The notes under the pieces are model-generated. The model had not been told where the DNA came from, did not search any database, and saw only the letters and a list, made by a program, of their open reading frames with translations. This document shows, in pieces, positions 8,435 to 17,384 of a stretch of DNA of 64,000 nt. The stretch is from NCBI RefSeq assembly GCF_001439695.1, contig NZ_JYLL01000004.1, positions 1-64,000 of the forward strand, given 5' to 3'. Numbering within the stretch: the first letter of the stretch is position 1; each line of letters starts with the position of its first letter. Made by a program: the position numbers and the translations under genes. The stretch is from Pseudomonas veronii (lineage in GTDB: Bacteria > Pseudomonadota > Gammaproteobacteria > Pseudomonadales > Pseudomonadaceae).

Positions 8435-9811
8435 ATGTCGGTCCCACTGCGTACCGTTCAGCTCAACGAAGCCAACGCCTTTCTGAAAAAACACCCGGAG
8501 GTCCTGTACGTCGATCTGCTGATTGCAGACATGAATGGCGTGGTGCGCGGCAAGCGTATCGAACGCACCGCCTTGCATAAGGTGTATGAAAAAGGCATCA
8601 ACCTCCCCGCGTCGTTGTTTGCCCTGGACATCAATGGCTCCACTGTGGAAAGCACTGGCCTGGGCCTGGATATCGGCGACTCCGACCGCATCTGCTACCC
8701 GATCCCCGACACCCTGAGCATCGAGCCCTGGCAGAAGCGCCCCACCGCGCAGCTGTTGATGACCATGCATGAACTCGAGGGCCAGCCGTTCTTCGCCGAC
8801 CCACGGGAAGTGCTGCGCCAGGTGGTGAGCAAGTTCGACGAACTGGGCCTGACCATTTGCGCCGCGTTCGAGCTGGAGTTCTACCTGATCGACCAGGACA
8901 ACGTGAACGGCCGTCCGCAAGCGCCGCGCTCGCCAATCTCCGGCAAGCGCCCGCATTCGACCCAGGTCTACCTGATCGATGACCTCGACGAATACGTCGA
9001 TTGCCTGCAGGACATCCTCGAAGGCGCGAAAGAGCAGGGCATCCCTGCCGACGCCATCGTCAAGGAAAGCGCCCCGGCGCAGTTCGAGGTCAACCTGCAC
9101 CATGTCAGCGACCCGATCAAAGCCTGCGACTACGCGGTACTGCTCAAGCGCCTGGTGAAAAACATCGCCTACGACCACGAGATGGACACCACCTTTATGG
9201 CCAAGCCCTACCCGGGCCAGGCCGGTAATGGCTTGCATGTACACATCTCGATCCTCGACAAACAGGGCAACAACATCTTCGCCAGCGAAGACCCCGAGAC
9301 CAACGACGCCCTGCGTCACGCCATCGGCGGCGTGCTGGAAACCCTGCCGGCGCAGATGGCGTTTCTCTGCCCGAACGTCAACTCCTACCGCCGCTTCGGT
9401 GCACAGTTCTATGTGCCGAACTCGCCGAGCTGGGGCATCGACAACCGCACCGTGGCCGTGCGCGTGCCGACCGGCGCGGCGGATGCCGTGCGTATCGAGC
9501 ACCGGGTGGCCGGCGCCGACGCCAACCCTTATCTGCTGATGGCCTCGGTATTGGCCGGTATCCACCACGGCCTGACCAACAAGATCGAGCCGGGGGCGCC
9601 GGTCGAAGGCAACTCCTACGAGCAGAACGAACAGAGCCTGCCCAACAACCTGCGCGACGCCCTGCGCGAGCTGGACGACAGCGAGGTCATGGCCCGGTAC
9701 ATCGACCCGCTGTACATCGACGTGTTTGTCGCGTGCAAGGAAAGCGAACTGGCCGAGTTCGAAAACTCGATCTCCGACCTTGAGTACAACTGGTACCTGC
9801 ACACGGTCTGA
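8435..9811 (+). CDS. puuA: gamma-glutamylputrescine synthetase (glutamine-synthetase-like ligase)
   Basis: 458 residues, glutamine synthetase fold. It has the N-terminal LLIADMNGVVRGKRI block, the glutamate/metal ligands in FELEFYLID (about 148-156), the ATP-site region GNGLHVHIS (about 266-274) and the substrate-site SYRRFG with VRVPTG. The GS adenylylation site is absent, as in PuuA/SpuB/PauA. It joins glutamate to putrescine or other polyamines using ATP, the first step of the pathway. First gene of puuA-puuC-puuB. A second, more distant homologue is at 46502-47869. Confidence 0.93.
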   Translation: MSVPLRTVQLNEANAFLKKHPEVLYVDLLIADMNGVVRGKRIERTALHKVYEKGINLPASLFALDINGSTVESTGLGLDIGDSDRICYPIPDTLSIEPWQKRPTAQLLMTMHELEGQPFFADPREVLRQVVSKFDELGLTICAAFELEFYLIDQDNVNGRPQAPRSPISGKRPHSTQVYLIDDLDEYVDCLQDILEGAKEQGIPADAIVKESAPAQFEVNLHHVSDPIKACDYAVLLKRLVKNIAYDHEMDTTFMAKPYPGQAGNGLHVHISILDKQGNNIFASEDPETNDALRHAIGGVLETLPAQMAFLCPNVNSYRRFGAQFYVPNSPSWGIDNRTVAVRVPTGAADAVRIEHRVAGADANPYLLMASVLAGIHHGLTNKIEPGAPVEGNSYEQNEQSLPNNLRDALRELDDSEVMARYIDPLYIDVFVACKESELAEFENSISDLEYNWYLHTV

Positions 9812-9844
9812 CGGCCCTCCCACTTTTTGCGTTGAGCACACCCT

Positions 9845-11335
9845 ATGACCAAGCATCGCAACGACTGGGAGCAGTACTTCCAGTCCCTGAACCTTGAAGG
9901 CCGGGCCTTTATCGGCGGCGAATACCGTTGGGCCGCCAGCGGCGAAACCTTTGACAGCATCAGCCCGGTGGACGGGCGTTTTCTGGCCACGGTCGCCAGC
10001 ACCGATGAGGCCGACGCCGACGCCGCGGTGATCGCTGCACGCCAGGCGTTCGAGTCCGGGATCTGGCGCTTGCAGGCCCCGGCGGCGCGCAAGCGCGTGC
10101 TGATCCGTTTCGCCGATCTGGTCCTCGAACACCAGGAAGAACTGGCGCTCCTGGAAACTCTCGACATGGGCAAGCCGATTGGCGACTCCATGGCCATCGA
10201 CGTACCGGCCACCGCCAACGCGATCCGCTGGAGCGCCGAGGCCATCGACAAGCTCTACGACGAAGTGGCGCCCACGCCCCACGACCAGTTGGGCCTGATC
10301 ACCCGCGAACCCTGCGGCGTGGTCGCGGCCATCGTGCCGTGGAACTTCCCGATGATCATGGCCAGTTGGAAGTTCGCGCCGGCCCTGGCGGCGGGTAACT
10401 CATTCATCCTCAAACCTTCGGAAAAGTCGCCGCTGACCGCCATTCGCCTGGCCCAACTGGCGCTTGAGGCCGGCATTCCCCCAGGCGTGTTCAACGTGCT
10501 GCCGGGCTACGGTCACACCGTCGGCAAGGCGCTGGCCTTGCATAGGGATGTGGATGTGCTGGCCTTTACCGGCTCCACCGCGGTGGCCAAGCAACTGCTG
10601 GTGTATTCCGGCCAGAGCAATATGAAACGGGTGTGGCTGGAGGCCGGTGGCAAGAGCCCCAATGTGGTGTTCGCCGATGCCCCGGACTTGCGCGCTGCCG
10701 CCGCCGCTGCGGCTGCAGCGATTGCCTTCAACCAGGGTGAAGTCTGCGTGGCCGGTTCGCGCCTGCTGGTGCAGCGGTCGATCCGCGAGCCCTTCATTGC
10801 GCTGCTGGTGGAGGCGTTCCAGGCCTGGAAGCCGGGGCATCCACTGGACCCGGCGACCAAGGTCGGTGCAGTGGTCGATCAGCGGCAACTGGACAACGTG
10901 TTGCGCTACATCGAGATCGGCAAGGAGCAGGGCGCCCAACTCTTGGTTGGCGGCCAGCGCGCCCTGCAAGACACCGGTGGCCAGTATGTGGAGCCGACGG
11001 TTTTCGACGGCGTGACCAATGCCATGACCATCGCCCGCGAAGAAATCTTCGGCCCGGTGTTGTCGCTGATCAGCTTCGACACCGAAGAAGAAGCGCTGTC
11101 GATCGCCAACGACAGCATCTTCGGCCTGGCCGCCGCAGTGTGGACCGCCGACCTCAGCCGCGCCCACCGCTTTGCCCGGGGCCTGCGTGCCGGCAGCGTG
11201 TGGGTCAACCAGTACGACGGCGGCGACATGACCGCGCCGTTCGGCGGCTTTAAACAGTCGGGCAATGGCCGCGACAAGTCGCTGCACGCCTTTGACAAGT
11301 ACACCGAGCTCAAAGCCACCTGGATCAAGCTCTAA
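9845..11335 (+). CDS. puuC: gamma-glutamyl-gamma-aminobutyraldehyde dehydrogenase
   Basis: 496 residues, aldehyde dehydrogenase superfamily. NAD-site features are PWNFPMIMASWKFAPALAAG and FTGSTAVAKQL. The catalytic Glu is in LEAGGKSPNVVF and the catalytic Cys is C301 in NQGEVCVAG. It oxidises gamma-glutamyl-aminobutyraldehyde, made by PuuB, to gamma-glutamyl-GABA. It sits between the ligase and the oxidase, in the same direction, with gaps of 33 and 59 bases. Called PauC/KauB in other pseudomonads; exact aldehyde range cannot be told. Confidence 0.9.
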   Translation: MTKHRNDWEQYFQSLNLEGRAFIGGEYRWAASGETFDSISPVDGRFLATVASTDEADADAAVIAARQAFESGIWRLQAPAARKRVLIRFADLVLEHQEELALLETLDMGKPIGDSMAIDVPATANAIRWSAEAIDKLYDEVAPTPHDQLGLITREPCGVVAAIVPWNFPMIMASWKFAPALAAGNSFILKPSEKSPLTAIRLAQLALEAGIPPGVFNVLPGYGHTVGKALALHRDVDVLAFTGSTAVAKQLLVYSGQSNMKRVWLEAGGKSPNVVFADAPDLRAAAAAAAAAIAFNQGEVCVAGSRLLVQRSIREPFIALLVEAFQAWKPGHPLDPATKVGAVVDQRQLDNVLRYIEIGKEQGAQLLVGGQRALQDTGGQYVEPTVFDGVTNAMTIAREEIFGPVLSLISFDTEEEALSIANDSIFGLAAAVWTADLSRAHRFARGLRAGSVWVNQYDGGDMTAPFGGFKQSGNGRDKSLHAFDKYTELKATWIKL

Positions 11336-11394
11336 GCCCAAATAACAACGGCGATTGCCGGCGCGTGCCGGCCAGTCGCCAGGGAGTCCTAACC

Positions 11395-12675
11395 ATGCAA
11401 CCCCATGTAAACAGCTATTACGCCGCGACCCGCAACCACACCGGCGACTTCCCTGTGCTTGAAGAGTTGGTCGAGTGTGATGTCTGTGTCATCGGCGCCG
11501 GCTACACCGGCCTGTCGTCGGCGCTGTTCCTGGCGGAAGCCGGCTACAGCGTCACCGTGCTCGAAGCGGCCAAGGTCGGCTTTGGCGCCAGCGGGCGCAA
11601 CGGCGGGCAACTGGTCAATTCCTACAGCCGTGACGTGGATGTCATCGAGCAGCGCTACGGCGAAAAGAGCGCCGAAATCCTCGGCAGCATGATGTTCGAA
11701 GGCGCCGAGATCATTCGCCAGCGCATCCAGCACTACGACATCCAGTGCGACTACCGCCCGGGCGGGATCTTCGCCGCGTTGAACAAAAAACAGCTCAAAG
11801 GCCTGGTCGAACAGAAAAGCAGTTGGGAGCGCTATGGCAACCGCAACCTGCAACTGCTCGACGCCAAAGACATGGCAAACGAAGTGGGCTGTGAAAATTA
11901 CATCGGCGGCCTGCTGGACAAGCAGGGCGGTCACGTCCATCCGCTGAACCTGGCCCTGGGCGAAGCCAGCGCGATTATCGGCCTGGGCGGCAAGATCTTC
12001 GAACAATCGGCGGCCGAGGAAATCACCTACGGCGAACCCAACGTGGTACGCACGGCCAAGGGTGTGGTTCGCGCCAAGTACCTGCTGATCGCCGGCAATG
12101 CCTACCTGCCGCAGAATCTCGACCCACGGGTGACGCGCAAAAGCATGCCCTGCGGCTCGCAGATCGTGGTCACCGAGCCGCTGTCGGAGGAAGTGGCACG
12201 CAGCCTGATTACCCACAATTACTGCGTCGAAGACTGCAACTACCTGCTCGACTATTACCGTCTGACCGCTGACAACCGTCTGCTGTACGGCGGCGGCGTG
12301 GTCTACGGCGCCCGCGAGCCGGACGACATCGAACAACTGATCCGGCCGAAGATCCTCAAGACCTTCCCGCAGTTGAAAAACGTCAAGATCGACTACCGCT
12401 GGACCGGCAACTTCCTGCTGACCATGTCGCGCATGCCGCAATTCGGCCGTATCGAAAAGAACGCCTACTACATGCAAGGGTATAGCGGCCACGGCGTCAC
12501 CTGTTCGCACCTCGCGGGCAAGCTGATCAGCGAAGTGATCCGCGGTGACGCCGAACGCTTCGACGCCTTCGCCTCGCTGCCGCACATGCCGATGTTCGGC
12601 GGCCGCACCTTCCAGGCCCCGCTGACGGCCATGGGCGCCGCCTACTACGCCCTGCGCGACCGACTCGGTATTTGA
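11395..12675 (+). CDS. puuB: gamma-glutamylputrescine oxidase (FAD-dependent)
   Basis: 426 residues, D-amino-acid oxidase (DAO) fold. The dinucleotide-binding motif VIGAGYTGLSSALFLAEAG starts near residue 31 and is followed by GFGASGRNGGQ, characteristic of PuuB/PauB. The start is the ATG at 11395, with AGGGAG eight bases upstream. It oxidises the free amine of gamma-glutamylputrescine to an aldehyde with release of ammonia and H2O2. Last gene of the operon, followed by a strong terminator. A second DAO-type homologue of this kind is at 60997. Confidence 0.92.
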   Translation: MQPHVNSYYAATRNHTGDFPVLEELVECDVCVIGAGYTGLSSALFLAEAGYSVTVLEAAKVGFGASGRNGGQLVNSYSRDVDVIEQRYGEKSAEILGSMMFEGAEIIRQRIQHYDIQCDYRPGGIFAALNKKQLKGLVEQKSSWERYGNRNLQLLDAKDMANEVGCENYIGGLLDKQGGHVHPLNLALGEASAIIGLGGKIFEQSAAEEITYGEPNVVRTAKGVVRAKYLLIAGNAYLPQNLDPRVTRKSMPCGSQIVVTEPLSEEVARSLITHNYCVEDCNYLLDYYRLTADNRLLYGGGVVYGAREPDDIEQLIRPKILKTFPQLKNVKIDYRWTGNFLLTMSRMPQFGRIEKNAYYMQGYSGHGVTCSHLAGKLISEVIRGDAERFDAFASLPHMPMFGGRTFQAPLTAMGAAYYALRDRLGI

Positions 12676-12696
12676 CCGGTCAGCCACACACGCGCC

Positions 12697-12749
12697 GCGA
12701 GCCCCCGGCCCACGCCACCTTCGGCCGCGGCCGCGGGCTTGCTTTTTTT
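12697..12749 (+). terminator. rho-independent terminator of puuA-puuC-puuB
   Basis: GCGAGCCC (12697-12704) pairs with GGGCTTGC (12735-12742, one G-T pair), enclosing a further GC-rich stem, and is followed directly by seven T (12743-12749). Confidence 0.8.
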
Positions 12750-12936
12750 GCGCATGCAGGCATATTCAGCAGCGCTACAGCTCCACCCGCAAACGTGATT
12801 TAATAGCCGCCTTTCAGGTTTCCGGGTCGGGTAATCGGCGAATTTCGCAACATTGCCTGCCCGCGCTCGCCCCAGCTCCTGCAGCGCTATCGCAACCAAT
12901 AAACATCACGACACTCACCCCTTATATAAGGCAGCT

Positions 12937-13485
12937 ATGGACACGGGCACCCGACTCAAACTCGTTCGCGAAAGCTACAAACTCTCCCAGCGCGAGCTGG
13001 CCCGTCGTAGCGGCGTGACCAACGCCACCATTTCCCTGATCGAACAGAATCGCGTCAGTCCCTCTGTCAGTTCCCTGAAAAAGCTGCTGGAAAGCATCCC
13101 CATGTCCCTGGCGGACTTTTTCACCTTCGACCAGCCGCCACGCGAACACCAATACGTCTTCCGCGCCAACGAACAGCCCGACCTGGGTCGCGACGGCCTG
13201 CGCCTGCTGCTGGTGGGCGCGCCGATCCCCAGCCGCCAGATGCGCTTTCTGCGCGAGCAGTACGCACCCGGCGCCAGTTCCGGCGAAGAGCCGATCGTGC
13301 ATGTCGAAGGCGAGGAGTGCGGCCTCGTCACCCGTGGCACCGTCGAACTCACTGTCGATGGCCAGGTCAGCATATTGAACCCAGGGGATGGGTATTACTT
13401 CCCCACCACCTTGCCCCACAGGTTCCGCAATATCGGGCAGGATGAGGCGGAAATCATCAGCGCGAATACGCCGGCGAACTTCTAG
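12937..13485 (+). CDS. puuR: HTH-cupin transcriptional regulator of polyamine catabolism (PuuR/PauR type)
   Basis: 182 residues. The N-terminal XRE-type helix-turn-helix is at about 4-60 (LKLVRESYKLSQRELARRSG, then NATISLIEQNRVSPSVSSLKKLL). The C-terminal cupin is at about 105-180 (EGEECGLVTRGTVELTVDG, LPHRFRN). This is the architecture of PuuR and PauR, which repress glutamylpolyamine genes until polyamines bind. I start it at the ATG at 12937 because the HTH begins there. It is downstream of puuB with its own promoter region (AT-rich stretch 12750-12936). Convergent with the LuxR gene, only 15 bases apart. Confidence 0.85.
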   Translation: MDTGTRLKLVRESYKLSQRELARRSGVTNATISLIEQNRVSPSVSSLKKLLESIPMSLADFFTFDQPPREHQYVFRANEQPDLGRDGLRLLLVGAPIPSRQMRFLREQYAPGASSGEEPIVHVEGEECGLVTRGTVELTVDGQVSILNPGDGYYFPTTLPHRFRNIGQDEAEIISANTPANF

Positions 13486-13500
13486 GCCAGCGCCCGGCGC

Positions 13501-16200
13501 CTAATCGAGCAGACTAAGCTCCCGGGCCCGGCTCATGGCCTGGATGCGACTGGTGACCTGGAGCTTGGCGTAGAGATTCTTCAAATGCCATTTCACGGTC
13601 TCGCTGGAGATGTCCAGGCTGCGGGCGATCTCCTTGTTCGATTGCCCTTGAGCCACCAGCAACAGCGTCTGGCTTTCGCGCTCGCTCAGGGCACAGCCCA
13701 GGTCAGGCTCGGTGATGGGCGTCGAGTCCAGCAGGCGTTGTATGTAGTCTTTGAACGGTGCCTTGAGATCCTTGAGGGCGCTGAGCAGGTCCGTCAGCTC
13801 GGCGCCGCTGTCGAGTAATGTCTGTTTCATATGTTGGCGGCGTGCGGTATCCAGCACCGGCAGCAACACCTCCATCGCCTGTTTGCCCTGGCCATCGAGC
13901 CACAGGCTCAGCGCCCAGTGCGTACGTGCGCGCAAGCCATCGAGGACTTGCCCGCCGCGCTCATCCTCATCCACTTGCAGTGCCCAGGTGCGGGCGGCTT
14001 CGCCATGTTTGCCGTCATTGGCCAATACACACGCATGGCTGACTCGATGGTTGCGCTCAAGGGCCTGGTGCAAAGGTGCCTCGGCCCGGTGGTGGCTGCT
14101 CAAGTCGGCCAGTTGCTGGAGCAAGTGGCGGGCCTGGGACGGGGCGTTGCTATGAAGGTGCGCCTGAATCTGTTCGGCCAGCAGCAACCCTTGCAGGCGT
14201 GGCCAGCGCCGTAGCGTTGCCAGTTGTTGGGCGTGCTCCAGCAAACGATGCGCCTGGCTGTAGTCGCCTGCGTGTAACGCACTGCGGGCCAGGGCGCGGT
14301 AGGCGCTGAACAGGGCATCGAGCGGCGCAATCGCGTCCACCTGACGCAGCCGTGGCTGCAGTTCGCGGTGCAAGGCCTGCCAGTCACCGCGTTCGTACCA
14401 CAGTTCGGCGAGCAGCGCGGTGAGGGTGGCGCTGCCGCTCGATTGCGCCCCTGTCAGTTGCTCGGCGTGTACCAGGGCCTGGCGGTAATAGTGCTCGCCG
14501 CTCTCCAGGTCCGCCTGGCGGACATGGCTCAGGCCCAGAATAAAAGCGCGGTAGACACTGACAAACAGGTTCTCCGAAGGCGTCGCCGGGCATGGCATGT
14601 GCCTTTGCACGGCTTGCGCATCCTGATAACGCCCGCGCACCAGATAGTCGTAACTGAGGATGTTGCACACCAGGCCATCGACCCAGCGATCCCCGCTGGG
14701 CAACTGCGCCAGTAGCGGTTCCACATGCTCCAGGCCCTGGCTGATGCGTTCGGCGAAGGACTCGTTGATCGCGCAGATCACCTGGCGTTTGATCAGCAGG
14801 CGCGGGCTGACGCCGGGCTGTTCCAGCAACGGGTGCAGGTCGAGCAGCAACTGCCGTGATTCGTCGAAACGAAAGTGGTGGGCCAGGGCCCAGCTCAGGT
14901 TCAGTTGCAGGTCGATGCGTTGCTCGTCCAGGGGCGACAAGGCGCTCAGCGGCAGGTTTTGCAGCCAGCGCACCAGGGTGTCGATATCGCCTTCTTCGGC
15001 GAGGGACTGGGCACCCTTGTCGGCACAGGTGGTGCTGTTGGCCAGTTGTCCGGCGGCCAAGGCATGGCGGATGGCTTCAGCCCAGTATTGATGGGCGGCC
15101 AGCCAGTTGCTGGCGCGTTGATGCAGTTGGGCAACATCGGTGTTGCTGGCGGACAGGCGCTGGTGAAGGGTCTCGGCAAACAGCGCGTGGTAGCGGAACC
15201 AATGCCCCTGGGGATCGAGGGAGCAAATGAACAGGTTGTGCTGTTCGATGAACCCTAGCATCTGTTCGCCGTCCTCGCGCCCGGTAATGGCGTTGCACAA
15301 AGACGCGGTGAAGCGATTGAGGATCGAGGTGTGCAGCAGGAAGCGCTGTACCCGGGGCGGCAGAGGCTCCAGCACCACGTCTTGCAGATAACCACCGATC
15401 ACCCGCGATCCGCGTTCCAGATGTGCCCAGCGGCGCACCGGGTCACTGCCGGTGGGCGGTGCCAAGGATGCCATCTGGATCCCGGTGATCCAGCCTTCGG
15501 TCAGGCTCAGCAGGCGTTGCAGGTCGGCGGTGTCCAGCTTGAGATCGGTGGTGCGGGAAAAATAGCCCGCTGCTTCGTCGAGGTTGAAGCGCAACGCGTT
15601 GGCGTCGATTTCCACCAGTTGGTTGCGTGCGCGCAGGCGGCTCAAGGGCAATTGCGCGGCGTTACGGCTGCCAATCAACAGGTGCAGGCAAGCGGGGGCG
15701 TGCAGCACCAGTTCGAGCAGGTCTTGCTCTATCAACTGATGGCGGACCAGATGCACATCGTCTAGCACCCAATACAGCGGCTGTTGGCGCAGGTTGAGTT
15801 GGTTGATCAAGGCGCGCATAAAGCCTTGTGCGGACGGCTGCAGGTCGCCGGTCAAATCGGCCAAGGCCGGGTCGGCGCTGCGCAGGGCGGCCAGCAGATA
15901 ACGACGAAAGTATTCGGGACTATCGTCCTGCTCGTCCAGGCTCAACCACGCCACGCTGTGGCCCTGGTCGAGCAGGCACTGGCGCCATTGGCTGAGCAGG
16001 GTGGTCTTGCCGAAACCGGCCGCGCCGCACACCAGTGCCAGACTGCGTTCGTGCAATAGGTCGAGTTTTTCCAGCAGGCGCGAGCGGCTCAGCAGGGTGC
16101 CGGCCGCGCGGGGCGGGCCGAGCTTGGTGCTGATCAGCGGCAAGCCATGACGGAGGCTGAACGCGCCCTGGCTGTAGGCAGGCAATGTCAGGTGATCCAT
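13501..16200 (-). CDS. MalT/AcoK-like LuxR-family ATP-dependent transcription activator
   Basis: 899 residues. An N-terminal STAND-type NTPase has Walker A GAAGFGKTT (about 59-67) and Walker B-like YWVLDDVHLV. A long helical, TPR-like sensor region follows. The C-terminal LuxR HTH (about 835-895) contains LSERESQTLLLVAQGQSNKE and ETVKWHLKNLYAKL. MalT-type proteins bind an inducer and ATP, multimerise and activate transcription. It is divergent from acoA across 210 bases. In Klebsiella the acetoin operon is activated by AcoK, a protein of the same type and size, so a role as activator of the downstream aco genes is likely but inferred from context. Confidence 0.85.
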   Translation of the reverse strand: MDHLTLPAYSQGAFSLRHGLPLISTKLGPPRAAGTLLSRSRLLEKLDLLHERSLALVCGAAGFGKTTLLSQWRQCLLDQGHSVAWLSLDEQDDSPEYFRRYLLAALRSADPALADLTGDLQPSAQGFMRALINQLNLRQQPLYWVLDDVHLVRHQLIEQDLLELVLHAPACLHLLIGSRNAAQLPLSRLRARNQLVEIDANALRFNLDEAAGYFSRTTDLKLDTADLQRLLSLTEGWITGIQMASLAPPTGSDPVRRWAHLERGSRVIGGYLQDVVLEPLPPRVQRFLLHTSILNRFTASLCNAITGREDGEQMLGFIEQHNLFICSLDPQGHWFRYHALFAETLHQRLSASNTDVAQLHQRASNWLAAHQYWAEAIRHALAAGQLANSTTCADKGAQSLAEEGDIDTLVRWLQNLPLSALSPLDEQRIDLQLNLSWALAHHFRFDESRQLLLDLHPLLEQPGVSPRLLIKRQVICAINESFAERISQGLEHVEPLLAQLPSGDRWVDGLVCNILSYDYLVRGRYQDAQAVQRHMPCPATPSENLFVSVYRAFILGLSHVRQADLESGEHYYRQALVHAEQLTGAQSSGSATLTALLAELWYERGDWQALHRELQPRLRQVDAIAPLDALFSAYRALARSALHAGDYSQAHRLLEHAQQLATLRRWPRLQGLLLAEQIQAHLHSNAPSQARHLLQQLADLSSHHRAEAPLHQALERNHRVSHACVLANDGKHGEAARTWALQVDEDERGGQVLDGLRARTHWALSLWLDGQGKQAMEVLLPVLDTARRQHMKQTLLDSGAELTDLLSALKDLKAPFKDYIQRLLDSTPITEPDLGCALSERESQTLLLVAQGQSNKEIARSLDISSETVKWHLKNLYAKLQVTSRIQAMSRARELSLLD

Positions 16201-16410
16201 GGATGGTCGTCTTGGTGTGGTCGAGTATCGATCATTATTTTTGTAGACCCTCGTTTTGCAAGGTTAATCCCCTCAAGCGGCAATTACCGCCCCCCCATCC
16301 GGGTAGTTATGGCATCGGCCAGAGCCTCTTACCGTACCGCCACGCCATCGTCGGTCGCCTGATTCAGGTCATCGACCCCCCTATAAAAAACCAGAGATGA
16401 GGGCGAGCCC
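16201..16410. promoter_or_regulatory. divergent regulator/aco promoter region
   Basis: 210 bases between the LuxR regulator and acoA. A GGATGGGGG stretch on the minus strand (around 16294-16303) resembles a MalT box loosely. I could not find a GG-N10-GC sigma-54 element. acoA has GAGGGCG before its ATG. Confidence 0.45.
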
Positions 16411-17373
16411 ATGTCGCTTAGCAAGTCAAAACTGCTTCAGGCCTATCGCAAGATGCGCGAGATTCGCGTGTTCGAGGAGCGGCTACACCAGGAAAACACC
16501 ACTGGGGATATCCCCGGCTTCATCCACTTGTACAGCGGCGAGGAAGCAATCGCCGTTGGCGTCTGCGAGAACCTGACGGACGCTGACTATATCGGCTCGA
16601 CTCACCGTGGTCACGGCCACTGCATCGCCAAGGGCTGTGACCTGCACGGCATGATGGCGGAGATCTTTGGCAAGGAGTCGGGCCTGTGCCGGGGTAAGGG
16701 CGGCTCCATGCACATTGCCGACCTGAGCAAGGGCATGCTGGGCGCCAACGCCATCGTCGGCGGCGCACCGCCTCTGGCCATTGGCGCCGCACTCACGGCG
16801 AAAACCCTGGGCACGCGCAATGTGGCGGTGTCGTTCACCGGCGACGGTGGCTCCAACCAAGGCCTGGTATTTGAAGCCATGAACATGGCCGTGGTGCTCA
16901 AGTTGCCAACGGTATTCGTGTTCGAGAACAACGGTTTCGGTGAGGCCACCGGCCACGATTACGCGGTCGGTGGCCGGGATATCGCCAACCGCGCCGCCAG
17001 CTTCGGCATGCCTGCGGTGAAGGTCGACGGTACCGACTTCTTTGCCGTCTACGAAGCCGTAGCCGTCGCGGTGGAGCGGGCACGCAATGGTGAAGGCCCG
17101 AGTGCCATCGAGGCTGTTGCCCACCGCTGGCACGGGCATTTCGAAGGCGACCCGATGCTGTATCGCGCCGACGGCGAAGTGGAGCGCCTGCGCCGAGACA
17201 ACGACCCGCTGCAAATTTTCAGTAAGCAAGTCGAGGGGCAAATATCCGCAGAGGAACTGCAAGCCATCGATGACGAGGTCCAGGCCCAGGTCGATGACGC
17301 GGTGGCCAAGGCTCGCATCGCCGATTACCCATCGGTGGACAACCTGCTGACCGACGTTTACGTCTCTTACTGA
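16411..17373 (+). CDS. acoA: acetoin dehydrogenase E1 alpha subunit (TPP-dependent)
   Basis: 320 residues. The thiamine diphosphate motif runs from GDGGSNQG to ENNGFG (about 149-176). It has the E1-alpha blocks HRGHGHCIAKG, GKGGSMHI and AVAHRWHGHFEGD. With AcoB it forms the heterotetrameric E1 that decarboxylates or cleaves the substrate and loads the acyl group on lipoate. AcoA and the E1 alpha of pyruvate or branched-chain dehydrogenases are hard to separate by eye. The acetoin assignment rests on length, on the AcoK-like regulator and on the nearby SDR. First gene of a four-gene operon. Confidence 0.82.
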   Translation: MSLSKSKLLQAYRKMREIRVFEERLHQENTTGDIPGFIHLYSGEEAIAVGVCENLTDADYIGSTHRGHGHCIAKGCDLHGMMAEIFGKESGLCRGKGGSMHIADLSKGMLGANAIVGGAPPLAIGAALTAKTLGTRNVAVSFTGDGGSNQGLVFEAMNMAVVLKLPTVFVFENNGFGEATGHDYAVGGRDIANRAASFGMPAVKVDGTDFFAVYEAVAVAVERARNGEGPSAIEAVAHRWHGHFEGDPMLYRADGEVERLRRDNDPLQIFSKQVEGQISAEELQAIDDEVQAQVDDAVAKARIADYPSVDNLLTDVYVSY

Positions 17374-17384
17374 GGATTTGGAAT

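Noticed and set aside
8417..10282. 621-codon open frame on the minus strand opposite puuA and the start of puuC
   Set aside because: Shadow of two clear enzyme genes; residue composition (Val, Gly, Arg, His-rich) is that of an antisense frame.
16294..16303. GGATGGGGG on the minus strand as a MalT box
   Set aside because: Only a loose match, single copy and in a C/G homopolymer run; kept only as a remark on the region.
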